From the NCBI GenBank assembly GCA_030141605.1, contig JAQGDQ010000353.1:73787-137786 (forward strand): a stretch of 64,000 nt of DNA, given 5' to 3'. Below are positions 42,494-54,995 of the stretch, piece by piece (the stretch's first letter is position 1; the number at the start of each line of letters is the position of its first letter). The DNA is from Tubiluchus corallicola (taxonomy: Eukaryota; Priapulida; Priapulimorpha; Priapulimorphida; Tubiluchidae). The notes under the pieces are model-generated. The model did no database searches, had not been told where the DNA came from, and was given only the letters and a program-made list of their open reading frames with translations. A program made the translations under genes and the position numbers.

Positions 42494-43193
42494 TTAAAGG
42501 ACAAGAAAAGGGGCACCTGAAGTAGGTTTCAGAAAAATCGCCTTAAAAATTTATATTACTTTATAGCAATTTTATGCCTATATCGTACTCGCACTGAAAG
42601 GAATTTTAGTTTGTTTTCATTTTAAATCTTAAAACATTTTAGATCAATACTGTTCCGAAGTCGCCATTACATGACGTCATGTACCAAACGTAAATGAAGG
42701 GAAGAGAAAGCAATGTTAAATTATGTCTCAAAAGAATTTCCGTACAAATCTATATTACTCAGATTTTCGCTTACCTACTAGAAAGACTTATGTAACTAGA
42801 AAAGAAAATTATTAATTATTTAAAATGTTTTCACCAATTGGTAAAATGTACCTGACTCACCCTCCAGGGTGCACCTCTCACTAACCAAAAACGTATTTTT
42901 AATCTTATTGACAAGATACAGTAATTTTAAATTTTATTTAGTTAGTGACTTGTGCGTTACGAATGCTCTGATTATTTTTTCAAACTTTACAAAATGTTAT
43001 CTAAACTTGTTTCAAATGACCTGTCGTGAAAATGGCTGCGTCTAACGGTCATCGCGGTAGTTTAAATTTACATGTTTTATACAGCTTTACTGCCGATTGA
43101 AGTCCTGCATGCAAAAAGGCAGTATGTAAGTGACATAAAATTTCAAAATGATTTTTTAAGCTTTATGTTTATGAAGGGTTTCCTGTGCTTTAA
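42494..43193. mobile_element. Family A MITE, copy with both ends (about 690 bp)
   Basis: TTAA at both edges; starts aggacaagaaaaggggcacc and ends tttcctgtgct. This is one of the best-preserved copies. A frame starting at 43072 runs from the MITE into unique sequence to 43488. Confidence 0.88.
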
Positions 43194-43860
43194 TGTTCTC
43201 CTTTTTCAAGAAAACTTTCCCAATGGAACATCAGGGAACGTCTTTCCCATCCCTGGTATCCTTGTTTTTGTCAGAACTCCAATATACCGCTGTGATCGCA
43301 TCATACCAGTAACAATAAGCAAATTAGGCCAATTCATGTCAGAAATATTGTTTAATATTGTTTTGATGACGTGCAATTCTCAGTTCAGGGCTGGAAAATA
43401 CCATGAGGGGTGGGAAGGAATAATGCAGTACGATCCCTCAGGGGTTCAATTAATGTGCACAAGAGTGTATGTGGTTCAACAGAAGTAAAGAAAAACATTC
43501 GAAGCAAACTAAACTTGAACTTGAATTTGAACCTGAATGTGTCGAAATGAATTTCAATTTTGATCCAGATGAATCATGTAACACATCATTATGTAGTTGC
43601 GAATTTGTAAGGAAAGAAAAAAATTTATTAGAATTTCGAAAGAAAGAAATTTATATTAAATATTAGTAGCTAAGTGTAAGTTTGTGTTAAAGGAAAACGC
43701 TACCCAGTTTTAGGCCATTGCTTAAAATGACCCACTGAAGGATATATATCATTTTTTAAAATTTATTTACATTAAAAATTATACTTCATTATTATTTTAT
43801 TAGTTTTAATATTTAACTTAAAATTTACCGAATTTTCGCATTGGCAAACATGCGCAGACT
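43194..43860. other. Unrecognised stretch with a Glu/Phe-rich open frame
   Basis: Frames at 43072-43488 (+) and 43469-43666 (+) are open for 138 and 65 residues. The first includes a plausible peptide (ENFPNGTSGNVFPIPGILVF), but I recognise no domain and see no consistent splice sites. Confidence 0.35.
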
Positions 43861-43864
43861 GCAC

Positions 43865-44715
43865 ATATAAAGATGCGACTTCATGTAACTGTGATCCGTA
43901 ATGCGTACACAACAGGTTGTATTTAAACATGTATTACAATGTGTAAGTAATGCGTAATGCGTAATGCGTGATCCGCATTCACTCGAACGTGATCGCTATC
44001 GTCTGAATATGCATCACGCAGACGGGAAATCCCCGTTGCCTAGGTGATTATAGCGAGTTTTCACGTTTCCGGTAACCATTTTTGCTGTTTGGCTTTCTAA
44101 ATATTCTAGTTAGGTAAGTTTGGTCCCTTTAGGGCGTATAAACAATAATATTTTTTGTATTTGAGTTTTTGAGAGGTGGAAAGTTATGTGTTGTACATCT
44201 GACTGCAGTCCTTTCACTTAATGATGATTGTTCTCTCTCCTATAAAATGTTGTGCACCCAAAACTTGTGCTTTCTTTTCCGTCTAATAGTACAATAATAA
44301 GCTAATGTCGCAGCTGTAATTATCAGGCTTTTGACAGAGACGTGGTTTCCAAAAATTATTGCTTGCAATTTTCACAAATAGGAATAGTGATAAAAAATCG
44401 CGGGAATCAGCATCGTGAGCTTTGTTAATACACATATCGTTTGCGGACACATGGAAACAGTCAGTACGCATCACGCATTACTGATCACAGATCAGGAATT
44501 CAACTACGACCCCATGTGCGCGTAATGCGTAATCCGTGATGCGTGATGCGTGATGCGTATTCAGACGATATCTACCACGTATCACGCTTTGCGGATTACG
44601 CATTACGTACACATGAAAACACTTCGACGTGTTTAAATATAAACTATTGTATTACGCATTACACGCACATGAAGTCGTACCTTTACGCATTACGTGCGCA
44701 TGGAGTCCTAGCTTA
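43865..44715. mobile_element. TIR element family F, copy 2
   Basis: Left end ctgtgatccgtaatgcgtac and right end gtgcgcatggagtcctagct mirror copy 1, with the same middle (taggtgattatagcgagttt). The right subterminal repeats are amplified (gcgtgatgcgtgatgcgtat near 44540). Confidence 0.75.
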
Positions 44716-45450
44716 AGGTGCAACTATAATCAACGGTCACTCCATCCTAGCTGCACTCGCTTGCCGTTAATTAAAATTTTCAGCTAATATTTAACTATGG
44801 GAAACATTTTATTCATTAGCTAGCTACACGTTATAAAATACGTATATATGACCATAGGTCACAATGAGGCGTGATCTGAGATATTTGCCAAGTGTTGAAA
44901 CTTCATTTTCAGTGATCAACTTCTGTTAGGAAACATTAATTATGAAGTATTAATATCACCTTATAATGTTAATCCAGAATACCATGTTTATGGTCATAAA
45001 TTTTTTTAGCCACGTGCTTTATGTTATCCATCTTACATTTTAAAATTATATTTTTTATATTTTTTATTGTTTTTAAAAAGATTATTAGTGGAACGATGAG
45101 GCACCAAAAACTGCTGTAGACATTTTGTTGAAATATTTGTGTAGATCTATGTAAAGTGTTATAATATGTGTAATTATTGTAATGTATGTGAGTATGTGGA
45201 GCAATGTTTGTTTATATACAATGCGAATAACCCATTACGTGATCATGTGCTTAAAAAACTTGCCAATTATTGATTTTTTTGTGGTTACTTGCTATAGTTT
45301 TGCTCATGCAGTGGGGGCCCTGCAAGCTGATGCTAAATTTGTTGTTTGGGGATCTAACACGAATCCGTTTTTTTAAATTTTTGATCCCCTTTTTGGGATC
45401 CATAACCTTAATCTAAACCTCGAACTTTCAGTCAGACGGGTTTCCTATGA
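44716..45450. other. No recognised feature
   Basis: AT-rich sequence; nothing supported. Confidence 0.4.
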
Positions 45451-45451
45451 A

Positions 45452-45808
45452 AAATAAACCTTTTCACAGTTCCAGCGATTGATGTTGATCGTGCAGAGGT
45501 CAAAGGTTAAGTGAACCAGACTACACATTTGTGTATACTTGACAACGCCTCGCAGCCAATGCTATTATAAAAGTAATTTAAAAAGGGACGAATGCTACTA
45601 GCTATAGAACGTTACCTAGTTCATTTTTTCTTGTTCCTAATGAATAATTAAGTAAAGTCCACGTAAAACAACTGACGTTACTCCACTGGGCTTTCTTTTA
45701 CCGACATGTCACGTGACGGTTGTAGCTAAGACGCGCTGCTGTGGTACAGTTAATCTTTGACTTACAACAACTGCGCGTGCGCACAACGAAACTGTAAAAA
45801 CGCTTATT
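45452..45808. mobile_element. TIR element, family T, copy 3
   Basis: Ends aataaaccttttcacagtt and aactgtaaaaacgcttatt are inverted repeats; internal order as in the copies at 2640 and 33216. Confidence 0.8.
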
Positions 45809-46689
45809 TCGCTGCCACAAGTGTCTTGAAGGTAAGTGTGAGACAAACACACTTCAACTCGTATTAAAAACAGTAAGCTTGAAACATCTGAACAATCTAA
45901 CAGCAGTTGCTGTACTAAGACACCACAAACAGTTTTACGTAACTCGGTTACGTATTTGTTTATGATTTTTCCCCTTTGATATTGTTTCCAACTTCTATTT
46001 TGTTTATAAACACCGCTAGGATAATGTCTCTTTACTAAATTGCTGCAGATGGGAAAAAAGCATGTGCTGATTTTGTCTGACTAAAAACTTATTTAAAATT
46101 TATAAGTTAAACAATTATATTTGACGTACGAAATGTAAATCGTTGTGAAATGTCTGTGCCAAGCTTCACTCTTCTTAAAGCAAAGCAGTAAAAACTGTGT
46201 CATTTTGAAAGTCTGATTTACTTATGTGTTGTTATTGTGTAATTATTGTTTAATAAAGTTAAACCATCCTTCGTTCGGTAGCGAAATGTTTGGTATATTT
46301 GTAGCAAGTGCACAGCCTGTGATCTGAATTACAGGTGATTCAGCCTGTGATTCAGCTCCTGCCAGACGGTTCCAGGTGGTTTGACACCATAGGCGAAGAC
46401 ATTTCTACGCCCTACTTAGGTAAAAATTCCCACCCCCACACCGGGGACAGCTGGTGGTAATAGAATTTTTGAGCCCTCTGTTCCGGGTTTTCAGGATGAA
46501 TTAAAATTTCTGTAATTTCTGTTGCACGCTTTTTATATAGGCCCTATATAATCTTGTATATTCCTTCAGTTTTTGCCGTTGAAAAATTTGAAAAAATTTA
46601 GTCGCCGTTAATTTAACTCTTGCTTTTCACGTTCATCCGCATCATAGTTTCTTCATCTTGGTAACCATGGTAACTCTAGCATGGTTGCA
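45809..46689. other. No recognised feature
   Basis: Contains short duplicated words (caggtgattcagcctgtgat) near 46330 but no gene or element ends that I can support. Confidence 0.4.
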
Positions 46690-47290
46690 AATGCTAAAAA
46701 CAAAACTGGACCCAATCTTAAACTGTGGGTCAGAACAATTTACTCCTTAAAATATTGAAAGGGAACGTACTATTTTTTAAAGAACGACTTGCGTGAAAGA
46801 ATTATTACCACACAAATACAATTTCACGTGCGTGCCACTAGTTCTTCGCTGTTACATGCTATTCGCCATTGGTCAGTTAAACGGGCACTAGTGCCTGCAT
46901 TTCGGAAACGCATTGTACAAAAACAGTTACTGTACCTCATAGTTCAGATGTGCTAGTTTGTGACGAACTACACACGTTCGACAGCTCATGTGCGAGCAGT
47001 AAATTTGAAATTTGAATTTTTATCTTAAAACAGGTATAGTTTTAGTACAACACACTGAATATCTTCAATTTTCGCTTTCGCATACACGTGTAACACGCTC
47101 GTGGAACGTTTTTGATGTTGAAAATTATGTTAGTTTGTGATGTATCAATAGTTGGGCTCGCCCGCCGTTTATTAAGTTTTTAATCTATTAACTAAGTATC
47201 AAAAACGCTTTTGCAGTATTAATTGTGTTAAAATGTATACTTTTTATGGGGCTTCAAAATGGGGTAATATGTGAAAAATCATCCTGTCTT
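46690..47290 (+). repeat. Dispersed repeat C, copy 4
   Basis: Starts cccaatcttaaactgtgggt and ends aaaatcatcctgtcttc. It faces an inverted copy 475 bases away. Confidence 0.85.
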
Positions 47291-47764
47291 CTTTAAAAAT
47301 TAAAAATCTAGAATTTGCCTCTTAGGTGCCCTAAGCAACTGTCTAGTTTGCCTAGTGGTAGAGCCGGCTTCTGCTAATATTAACTTTTCTCAGGGGCCTT
47401 GTATCGGTAAGTAAGGTAAGATGGTAGGCAAGATGTTTAATGTTAGATTATGATCATCTCCAATTTTGCCGAAGCATCTTACAACTTATCAACATTAATG
47501 TCCCCACAAACTTCATTATCGTGGTTACATCACTATTTTACGTCAGCTATAATCATGTTAGTGGCGTTAGAACATTTTTGGGAAAATTTACGACCGGAAA
47601 AGTTTAAATTATAGTTATGCGTGTAATCAGATCAACGAAGGTGAAGGAGGTTATAGCTAATCTAATGAACTTTTGATTTAAACGTGCCGTACGAAGCTAA
47701 CGTAAAGCTGTGTTCACATGCCGCTGATAACGGTCACGGCATTGCAGTTGCACTTGCTCGAAGG

Positions 47765-48310
47765 AGGATATGATGATTTTTCATATACTCGCCCATTTTC
47801 AAGTCCGACAAAAAGTTTACATTTTAACACAATTAATACTGCAAAAGTATTTCTGATCATTAAATAACAGATTAAAAACTTAATTAACGGCAGGCGAGCC
47901 CAACTATTGATGACATCACAAACTAATATAATTTTCAACAGCAAAAATATTCCACGAGCGTGTTGCACGTGTTTGCGAAAATGAAAATTGAAGTACAGTG
48001 CTACTGTAAGCAATTCTGTGCGTTGCACTAAAACTAGGCAAGTTTTAATATAAAAATTCAAATTTCAAATTTACCGTTGTGCTCACGCATGAGCTGTCAA
48101 ACGTGTGTAGTTCGTCACAAACGAACATATCTGAACTGAGAGGTACAGCATCTGTTTTTGTGCAATGCGTTTCCAAAATGCAAGCGCTAGTGCCCGTCTA
48201 ACGAACGAATAGCGAAATGCCTGTAACAGCGAAGAACTAGTGCCGCGAACGTGAAATTGTGTTTGTGTGGTAATAATTATTACACGTAAGTCATTTTTGA
48301 CTACTCTAGC
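47765..48310 (-). repeat. Dispersed repeat C, copy 5 (inverted)
   Basis: Reverse complement of copy 4 over most of its length; minus-strand frames at 47714-48061 and 48083-48370 fall in it. Confidence 0.85.
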
Positions 48311-49593
48311 AATTAGTGTACTTCCGAGTCCCGACTCTGACTCCAAAACCCTAATTTTTAACAGCTCCAACCCTTTACTTCCAACTTCGACTGCGACCCC
48401 CCAATCCTATCGTGGAATCCTATTTTACTTTCGGGCAATTATTTGATTTGAAAACTGTGGCCCTTCTTCCACTGAGGCCCTAAGCACGTGCTTATCGTGT
48501 TTAATGGTTAATCCTGGGTATGGTTACAGCAGTCGATGCAATGACAAATGAATGTTTAAATAATTGCTCCTCAATTTTAAAGCTTTTACAGCGGCCATTT
48601 TAGCGTCACCTTTGCTATAAATTTATTTACTCTTTTAACGGCAACAGTTGAAACGTTATTCAATATAATTTTCAAAAGGTAATTAATAAATTAGGATTAC
48701 TACCGTTCTGTAACTAATCAGTTACTGTCATGAGCCGCGTCATTGTTTACATTTGGACATCGCAGTCGAAATAATTTGGTAAAAACACTAAAAGGTGGCA
48801 GCACAGTAATGCTGAAATTCTCGCGCTGGCAACTGGGTCGCGGACACTAATTTTTCTTTTCTGTTGTTTGCTCCAGCCAACTCCGTCATTCTCTTTTCCA
48901 AGGCTGGCAGTACGGAACTGTACGAAAAAATGCCGTACTTCGTGCTTTTAAAAAATATCGTACGGCAATTTCATACCGAAGCTGCAAAATCAGATAGTAC
49001 CGTACTAATACAACGAAATACCGTACCGTAATTCCTTATCAAATTCCGTACCAAGTGTACGTAAGACCTGCTATAAAAGTGGCTTAGAAATTAATTATGA
49101 AAACGATTAATTTATCAATTTTTAATGTGAATTCATGCATACGATAAAGTAGAATCACTGTTTGAACTCCCCACACTATTTATTTTAGGTTACAAAGGCT
49201 ATAATGCATGTGGATGAAATACAATAAAGTTTACGAAATAAATAAATAAATAAATTCATTTTGAACTACTTTTTCTTAATTAATAATTTTGTGGCAGGTG
49301 CGAACCAATTTGTATATACAAAAGCAAATATTGTAGCTTCTGTATACGTTAAATGCTGTGGCAACGGAGGTTCATTAAGATATGAAGTCGGTACGTCTCG
49401 TTTTGAAGACAAAGCAAACAGTTGACTCAGGAGAATATGCAGTCATTAATTTAAATCGCTACTGTTTTGCATAGATCACCAAAGTTCTAAACGATTTTGA
49501 AATGTTCTTTTGTTTCAAAAAGTTCTGCATAGCTTGAGGTCAGCAGTACGTTCCTCATCAATAGTAAGAAATACTTGTTGAAACAGTGGTATT
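48311..49593. other. No gene seen; cluster of 'taccgtac' words
   Basis: Between 48908 and 49070 the words gtacgg, taccgtac and accgtaccgt recur many times in both orientations, hinting at an old TIR element. The rest is AT-rich unique sequence. Confidence 0.4.
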
Positions 49594-49805
49594 CAGTTGC
49601 GGCTCGTTGCTAAAACTAGGTGGGGTGGTACAAAATTGAAATTTTTTAGCCATTATTTTAATACTGTGTAAAACGAAACAAACATATGCAATTATAATGT
49701 TGTAATTGTAATTTTAAACAAACTAGTTACTTTATACATAAACTTGATAAACTCGCAAACAAAAAATATTGTTTTCTTACGAATAGCTTAAATTGTCGCA
49801 GTTCA
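49594..49805. mobile_element. hAT element fragment (same family as 19804-20730)
   Basis: Starts cagttgcggctcgttgctaa and shares ttttttagccattattttaa and taaaacgaaacaaacata with the other copy; the right end is missing. Confidence 0.7.
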
Positions 49806-49859
49806 AGAAGATGCCGGTACTAGTGCAACGTTTTCTCTGCTCGAGCTACTGCCACTGTT

Positions 49860-50232
49860 CTCTCTGCTACATTGCTACATCTACTCCTACTGTGTTTCTA
49901 AGGTAGATTTTTACATTTGTTCCTACTGCTTAATTTGCTACATTGCTACATTTACTCCCACTGTGTTTCTAAGGTGGATTTTTACATTTATTCATGCTGC
50001 TTCCTCTGTTACATTGCTACATTTACTCCTACTGTGTTTCTAAAGTGGATTTTTACATTTTTTCCTACTGCTTAATTTGCTACATTGCTACATTTACTCC
50101 CACTGTGTTTCTAAGGTGGATTTTTACATTTATTCATGCTGCTTTCTCTGTTACATTGCTACATTTACTCCCACTGTGTTTCTAAGGTGGATTGTTACAT
50201 TTATTCCTGCTGCTTCCTCTGTTACATTGCAC
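49860..50232. repeat. 71-bp tandem repeat arranged as alternating A/B units
   Basis: Units start at about 49875, 49946, 50017, 50088 and 50159. Units 1 and 3 share 'ttcctactgcttaatttgct' while units 2 and 4 share 'ttattcatgctgctt', so the true repeat is a 142-bp dimer. Confidence 0.9.
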
Positions 50233-50814
50233 ACAACTAATCAGTTTCACTTCATCTATTTAGAGTGGAAAAAGATGTACATGTACGATACAAAATTAAC
50301 AAGCTATAAACAAATTTTAGCAAAAAAGTAAGACAACTAAGCATATGTAGCTAATGGTATGAATACTTTGAGTGGTAAAACAGTAATATATAATTCCAGC
50401 AGGCTTTCGAGAATTTGCTGTAGCAAATACGCGAGTAAAACAATATAGAAGAAAACAGGGATAGAAAGACACAATATTACGTACTGTATAGGTAGAATGG
50501 TAAACATTTTTCGTCTTATCGTCTGAATGTATTTATAATATTTATTTTTAAGAAAAGGGTTCTACACTTCGAGCTTTGAAAAGGCTTAAAAGATTCTAAG
50601 CTTTTGTGGACGGAAAAGAGAAAGGCCGCTAAAGATAATTTTTTTGATAATACTAATAATAATAATAATAATAATAATAAAATAATAATAATAATATTTA
50701 TTTAAAGTCGGCTCTTTTGCATCAACAATTAACATAAGCTCTAAAGAGTTTTAGGGCCAACTATAAATAACAATCTACAACTACATAACAGAGGCTATTA
50801 TTACCCCCCTTTTA
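50233..50814. other. No gene; short (AAT)n run
   Basis: An (aat)n run lies at about 50650-50700. Nothing else supported. Confidence 0.4.
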
Positions 50815-50945
50815 CAACAGAATACCGCGCGCCAGGCAGGGCAAATACTAGTTGACAGTTTTAAAGTCTTCGGTATGACTCACCGCCGTTTCGAACCCAC
50901 GACCTCCGAGACGGAAAACAGACGCGGTAGCACTAAACTAAATCG
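50815..50945 (-). mobile_element. tRNA-derived SINE fragment, copy 2
   Basis: On the minus strand, tttagtttagtgctaccgcg (A-box-like) and gtcgtgggttcgaaacgg (B box) are 30-40 bases apart, followed by the tail motif ctgcctggcgcgcggtattc shared with the copy at 13115. Confidence 0.65.
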
Positions 50946-51412
50946 CCTGGATATAACTCGTCACGTGACAAATGCTAATCAGAATAAATTATGTTGATAT
51001 GTAGAACGATCAAGGAAGAATAAATTGTAATTTCTAGTGGACTATTTTGTCAATATGTGATAGCAGTTAATATGATAAAAATGGAACACAAATGTGAGAA
51101 TTATGAATAGGAACTACGAATAAGATAGTTTTCTAAATTCTTATTAGCAAAAAAACAGTTGGTATAATTATTTATACTTTTTTTTAATTAAAACGACGTT
51201 TCAGTGACTGTTAGAGAGCACTTTAATTAAAACAAGTTGCTTTAATTAAAAATAATAGAAATGCTTTTTTTGCATGACATTTTTGCCAAAATATAAAATA
51301 GTTGCTGATTTAGTATATAGTAAATAGTGCTATAATTTTGATGTCTGATAAGGAAACAGAAACTTGCCTCATTGGTCAATGCAGTTTGGATAAGCACAAA
51401 GACACCTTCTTC

Positions 51413-51570
<158 letters not shown>

Positions 51571-51828
51571 GTGTTCAGAGCACACTGTTCAGAAGTAATT
51601 ACTTGTTCAGAGCACCCCAAATGAATGTGGATTGAGTGTAGTAGAAAGGAGCAGTAAAGGAGTAGAAAATAGTAGAAAAGGTTAATAGAGAATAGAAAGA
51701 AAGAGAAAGATGTGATGGTATCTATATGAAGTAACGCGAACTATAGAAATGTAAATATGTTATATTGTTAATATTGTTAATATTGTCGTCACAGTTTAAA
51801 ACTCCTATAAAAATATACTGTTGCCTTA

Positions 51829-52203
51829 TTAAAGGACAAGAAAAGCGGCACCATTCAGAAAAATCACCTTAAAAATTGTATTACTTTACAGCAATTTTAT
51901 GCACATATCATATTCGCTTTGAAAGGAATTTTCGTTTGTTTGCATTTTAAATCTCCCGCAATACTGTTCCGACGGCGCCATTACATGACGTCACTACGCC
52001 ACGTAAATCAGGGGAAGAAAAGGCAATGTTAAATTATGACCCAAAAAACATTCCAAATCTATATTACTTAGCATTTCACTTACCTGCTCTAAAGATTTAT
52101 GTAACTAGAAATAATAATTTAAAATGTTTGTGCCAATTGGTAAAATGTCGCTGACTCACCGGTCAGGGTGCGCCAACTCACTAGCCAGAAAAGCATTTTT
52201 AAT

Positions 52204-52256
<53 letters not shown>

Positions 52257-54995
52257 GTAATCTTTATTTGCCATAAAAATTGATATTCATAACCATAAAA
52301 GCATAAAAGAACATCGCAGCATGAGAATAAAAATTCACACAACTGTTAAAGGCATCCAGTGCAAACTAAAAACTACTGTGCCAAAAATTTAAAACAAAAT
52401 ATACATTATAATGTTGTGCACGCAAATTATAATAGATTATATACAATATATACATACAATTTAAAATGGACGTGGGTAAATAAAATTTGCGGATGAATAT
52501 ATATGATCTCTTACGTATGTAGGGTTTTCAAAACGATTTATGTACGTATTTTTAATTTTGATTTGAATTCGTGGAAAGACTTGATTTGTTTTAAATTTGA
52601 TGGCAGGGTATTCCAAAGTTGAACTCATTGTTTAGTGATAGAGTTATTGCCGTATTTATTATTAGTGCGTGTTTGTTTAATATTGTGTGTTCTTGGATTT
52701 AATGTTGGCTCCAAGAGGAGTGGAAGCTTATTTTTGATGAAGGGCGTGTTAATATTGTTGATGTATTTATATAAAAACAAGATTGTGTAGAAGTCTTTAT
52801 GTGCTTGTAAAATTGGGATTTTAAACATTGTTCTTAATTCTGTTGCAGAGGTTTGATTTGTTATGAGAGACGTTTTATTTGAATAGCCAGCGACTAATCT
52901 TAATGCATAATTTTGAAGACTATTTAGTTTGTTATAGCTGTCTCTTGAGACTTCATGAAAAAGTTTGCACCCGTATAAAAAGTGCGGTAAAATGGGAGTT
53001 TTAAAAATTAATAACTTTGTCTGTTTAGTTAGTTGACCTTTTACCTGCTGTAAGTAAGACGTTCCGCATGCCATTTTATCGTAAATTTTATTAAAATGGC
53101 TATCCCAAGAAAGTTTATTATCTACACAGATACCAAGGAAGCTTACATTGTTTTTCTGTTCCATTTTCAATTTTTATTGTTTTATTGAAGTATTAGTTAT
53201 ATTGTCATTTGAGAAAGGGGAAAGGACCATGAAATCTGTTTTGGTGCTGTTTAATTCAAGTTTTAAATTGGTAAATGCTATGTTAATGTTTGCGATGTCT
53301 TGTTCTAAAAGTCGTTGAGCTGTTGCTAGATTTTCGTGGCCTAAATATATAGTTGTGTCGTCAGCATACTGTGTTATATTACAATGTGTTAGTGTCTTAG
53401 ATATATTGTTAATATAAAAACAGAAAAGTAAGGGACCGAAAAGTGTGCCTTGTGGTATGCCCTGCTGTAATGTTAGCCATTCTGAGACGGTATTTATAGA
53501 TAATTTAACTCTTTGTTTTCTGTTTCTCAAGTAGCTGTTAATGAGCTTTAATGAAGTTGCATTAAATCCTAATGATTTTAAATTGTGGTCTAGGCTATCA
53601 AAGGCATTACTTTATCCTAAAAATGCGGTTACAACATATTTATTTTCATTTAAGTTTGATCTCCAGTTTTCAGTTGCATGTTTGATGGCATCAGTAGTAG
53701 AGTGTTTTCGTTGTAAAACCAAATTGATGTTTACTGAGTATGTTGTTAGTGTTTATATGTGAATTCATTTGTTCATATAGTACTTTTTCCGAAAATTTTC
53801 CAAAACAATGAACAACGGTTGTAGGACGGTAATTAACACGGTCAGTTGATGAGTCTTTTTTGTGGTCTGGTGTTACATTGGCCAGCTTACAAATACTGGG
53901 GAATTCACTGCGCATGACCATTTGGTTTGTAATGTAGGCAACATGAGGTGCTATTATATTGGTTCTGTCCTTTAATATCTTCACAGGTATTTCAGATGGG
54001 TCACTGCCTTTGTTAATGTCTAGTTCAACTAAGATTTTAAATATTTCATTTGTGGTAATGGTGGAAAACGAAAAAGTTTTGTTAGTATTTAATTTCATTT
54101 TTTATTTCGAAATTATGTTACTGCAGTTACTGTTATGATTAGATGGCCAGCAGAAATTTCCCAAATTAATGAAAGTAGCATTTTAGTTTTCTTTATTACT
54201 TTATTGTCAATTATAAGTTCCATGATATGGGTTTGCTTGTTTTTATATCTGTTAATGACATTATTAATTATTTCCCATTTATAATTAGAAGAGGTTGCAT
54301 TATTACACTGTTGCTGTATATAGTTCTTTTTAAAGATTTGTTTAGATTATTAAATGAATTTCTTGCTTTTTTATAATTATTATAATTATGTTTAGATTTG
54401 GTAGTTGTCCACAATTTATTTAAGTATTGTTTCGATGTTCTTAGTGAATCCAGTTCTTGAGTTGTCCATAGACTTTTAGTATTTCGCTTACATTCGGGTT
54501 GAGCAAAAGTTTTTATACGTTTATAGGGGGCGTGGAAATTAAGACGGCATTCAATATTATTTGTAATAAGTTCAACTAGGGCATCAATATTAGTGCAATA
54601 GATTTCTTTCCAACTCATTTTGGCTAAATCGGCAATAAAATATGTCGTATTGAATTGTTTGTAGTCTCTTATAAGTTTGTATGATGGATTTGAGTCAAAA
54701 TTCGATGAGGGGGGAGGGGGCAAGATACAGTAAATTTTACTTAATTAGCAACATGTATGCTACGAATGTTCTGATTATTTTTTCAAACTTTACTTAATGC
54801 TTTCAAAACTTGTTTCAGACCTTCTATTAAAATGGCTGCGCCTAACGGTCATCGCAGAAATTTAAATTTACACGTTTTATACAGCGTTACGACCGATGCA
54901 AGCCATGCATACGAAAAGGTAGTATGTAAGTGGTATAAAATTTTGAGACGAATTTTTTAAGCTTTATGTAAGTGGAGGGTTTTCTTGTACTTTAA
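51829..54995. mobile_element. Family A MITE split by a LINE
   Basis: The left part (51829-52207) ends ...tttttaatcttat and the right part (54722-54995) resumes with caagatacag. In intact copies these are joined as aatcttattgacaagatacag, so the insert removed or replaced 'tga'. TTAA marks both outer edges. Confidence 0.88.
52208..54721 (-). pseudogene. 5'-truncated LINE with ORF2 reverse transcriptase (CR1/L2/jockey group)
   Basis: Minus-strand pieces are collinear: linker after the endonuclease (54723-54268), RT blocks 1-3 (54098-53691) with NKGSDPSEIP, NYRPTTVV and HQFGF, RT core (53530-53174) with QQGIPQGTLFGPLLF and the catalytic YADD, and the thumb/C-terminal part (53170-52625) with FLGICVDNKLSWDSHF. 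After one stop, VQLWNTLPSNLKQI follows, the usual C-terminal end. Frameshifts and stops separate the pieces, so it is dead. The endonuclease is missing (5' truncation). The 3' end reads aataaagattacatatg then (TA)n. Confidence 0.92.

Noticed and set aside
47345-47410. tRNA gene candidate (gcctagtggtagagc)
   Set aside because: It has an A-box-like word but no convincing B box or cloverleaf.
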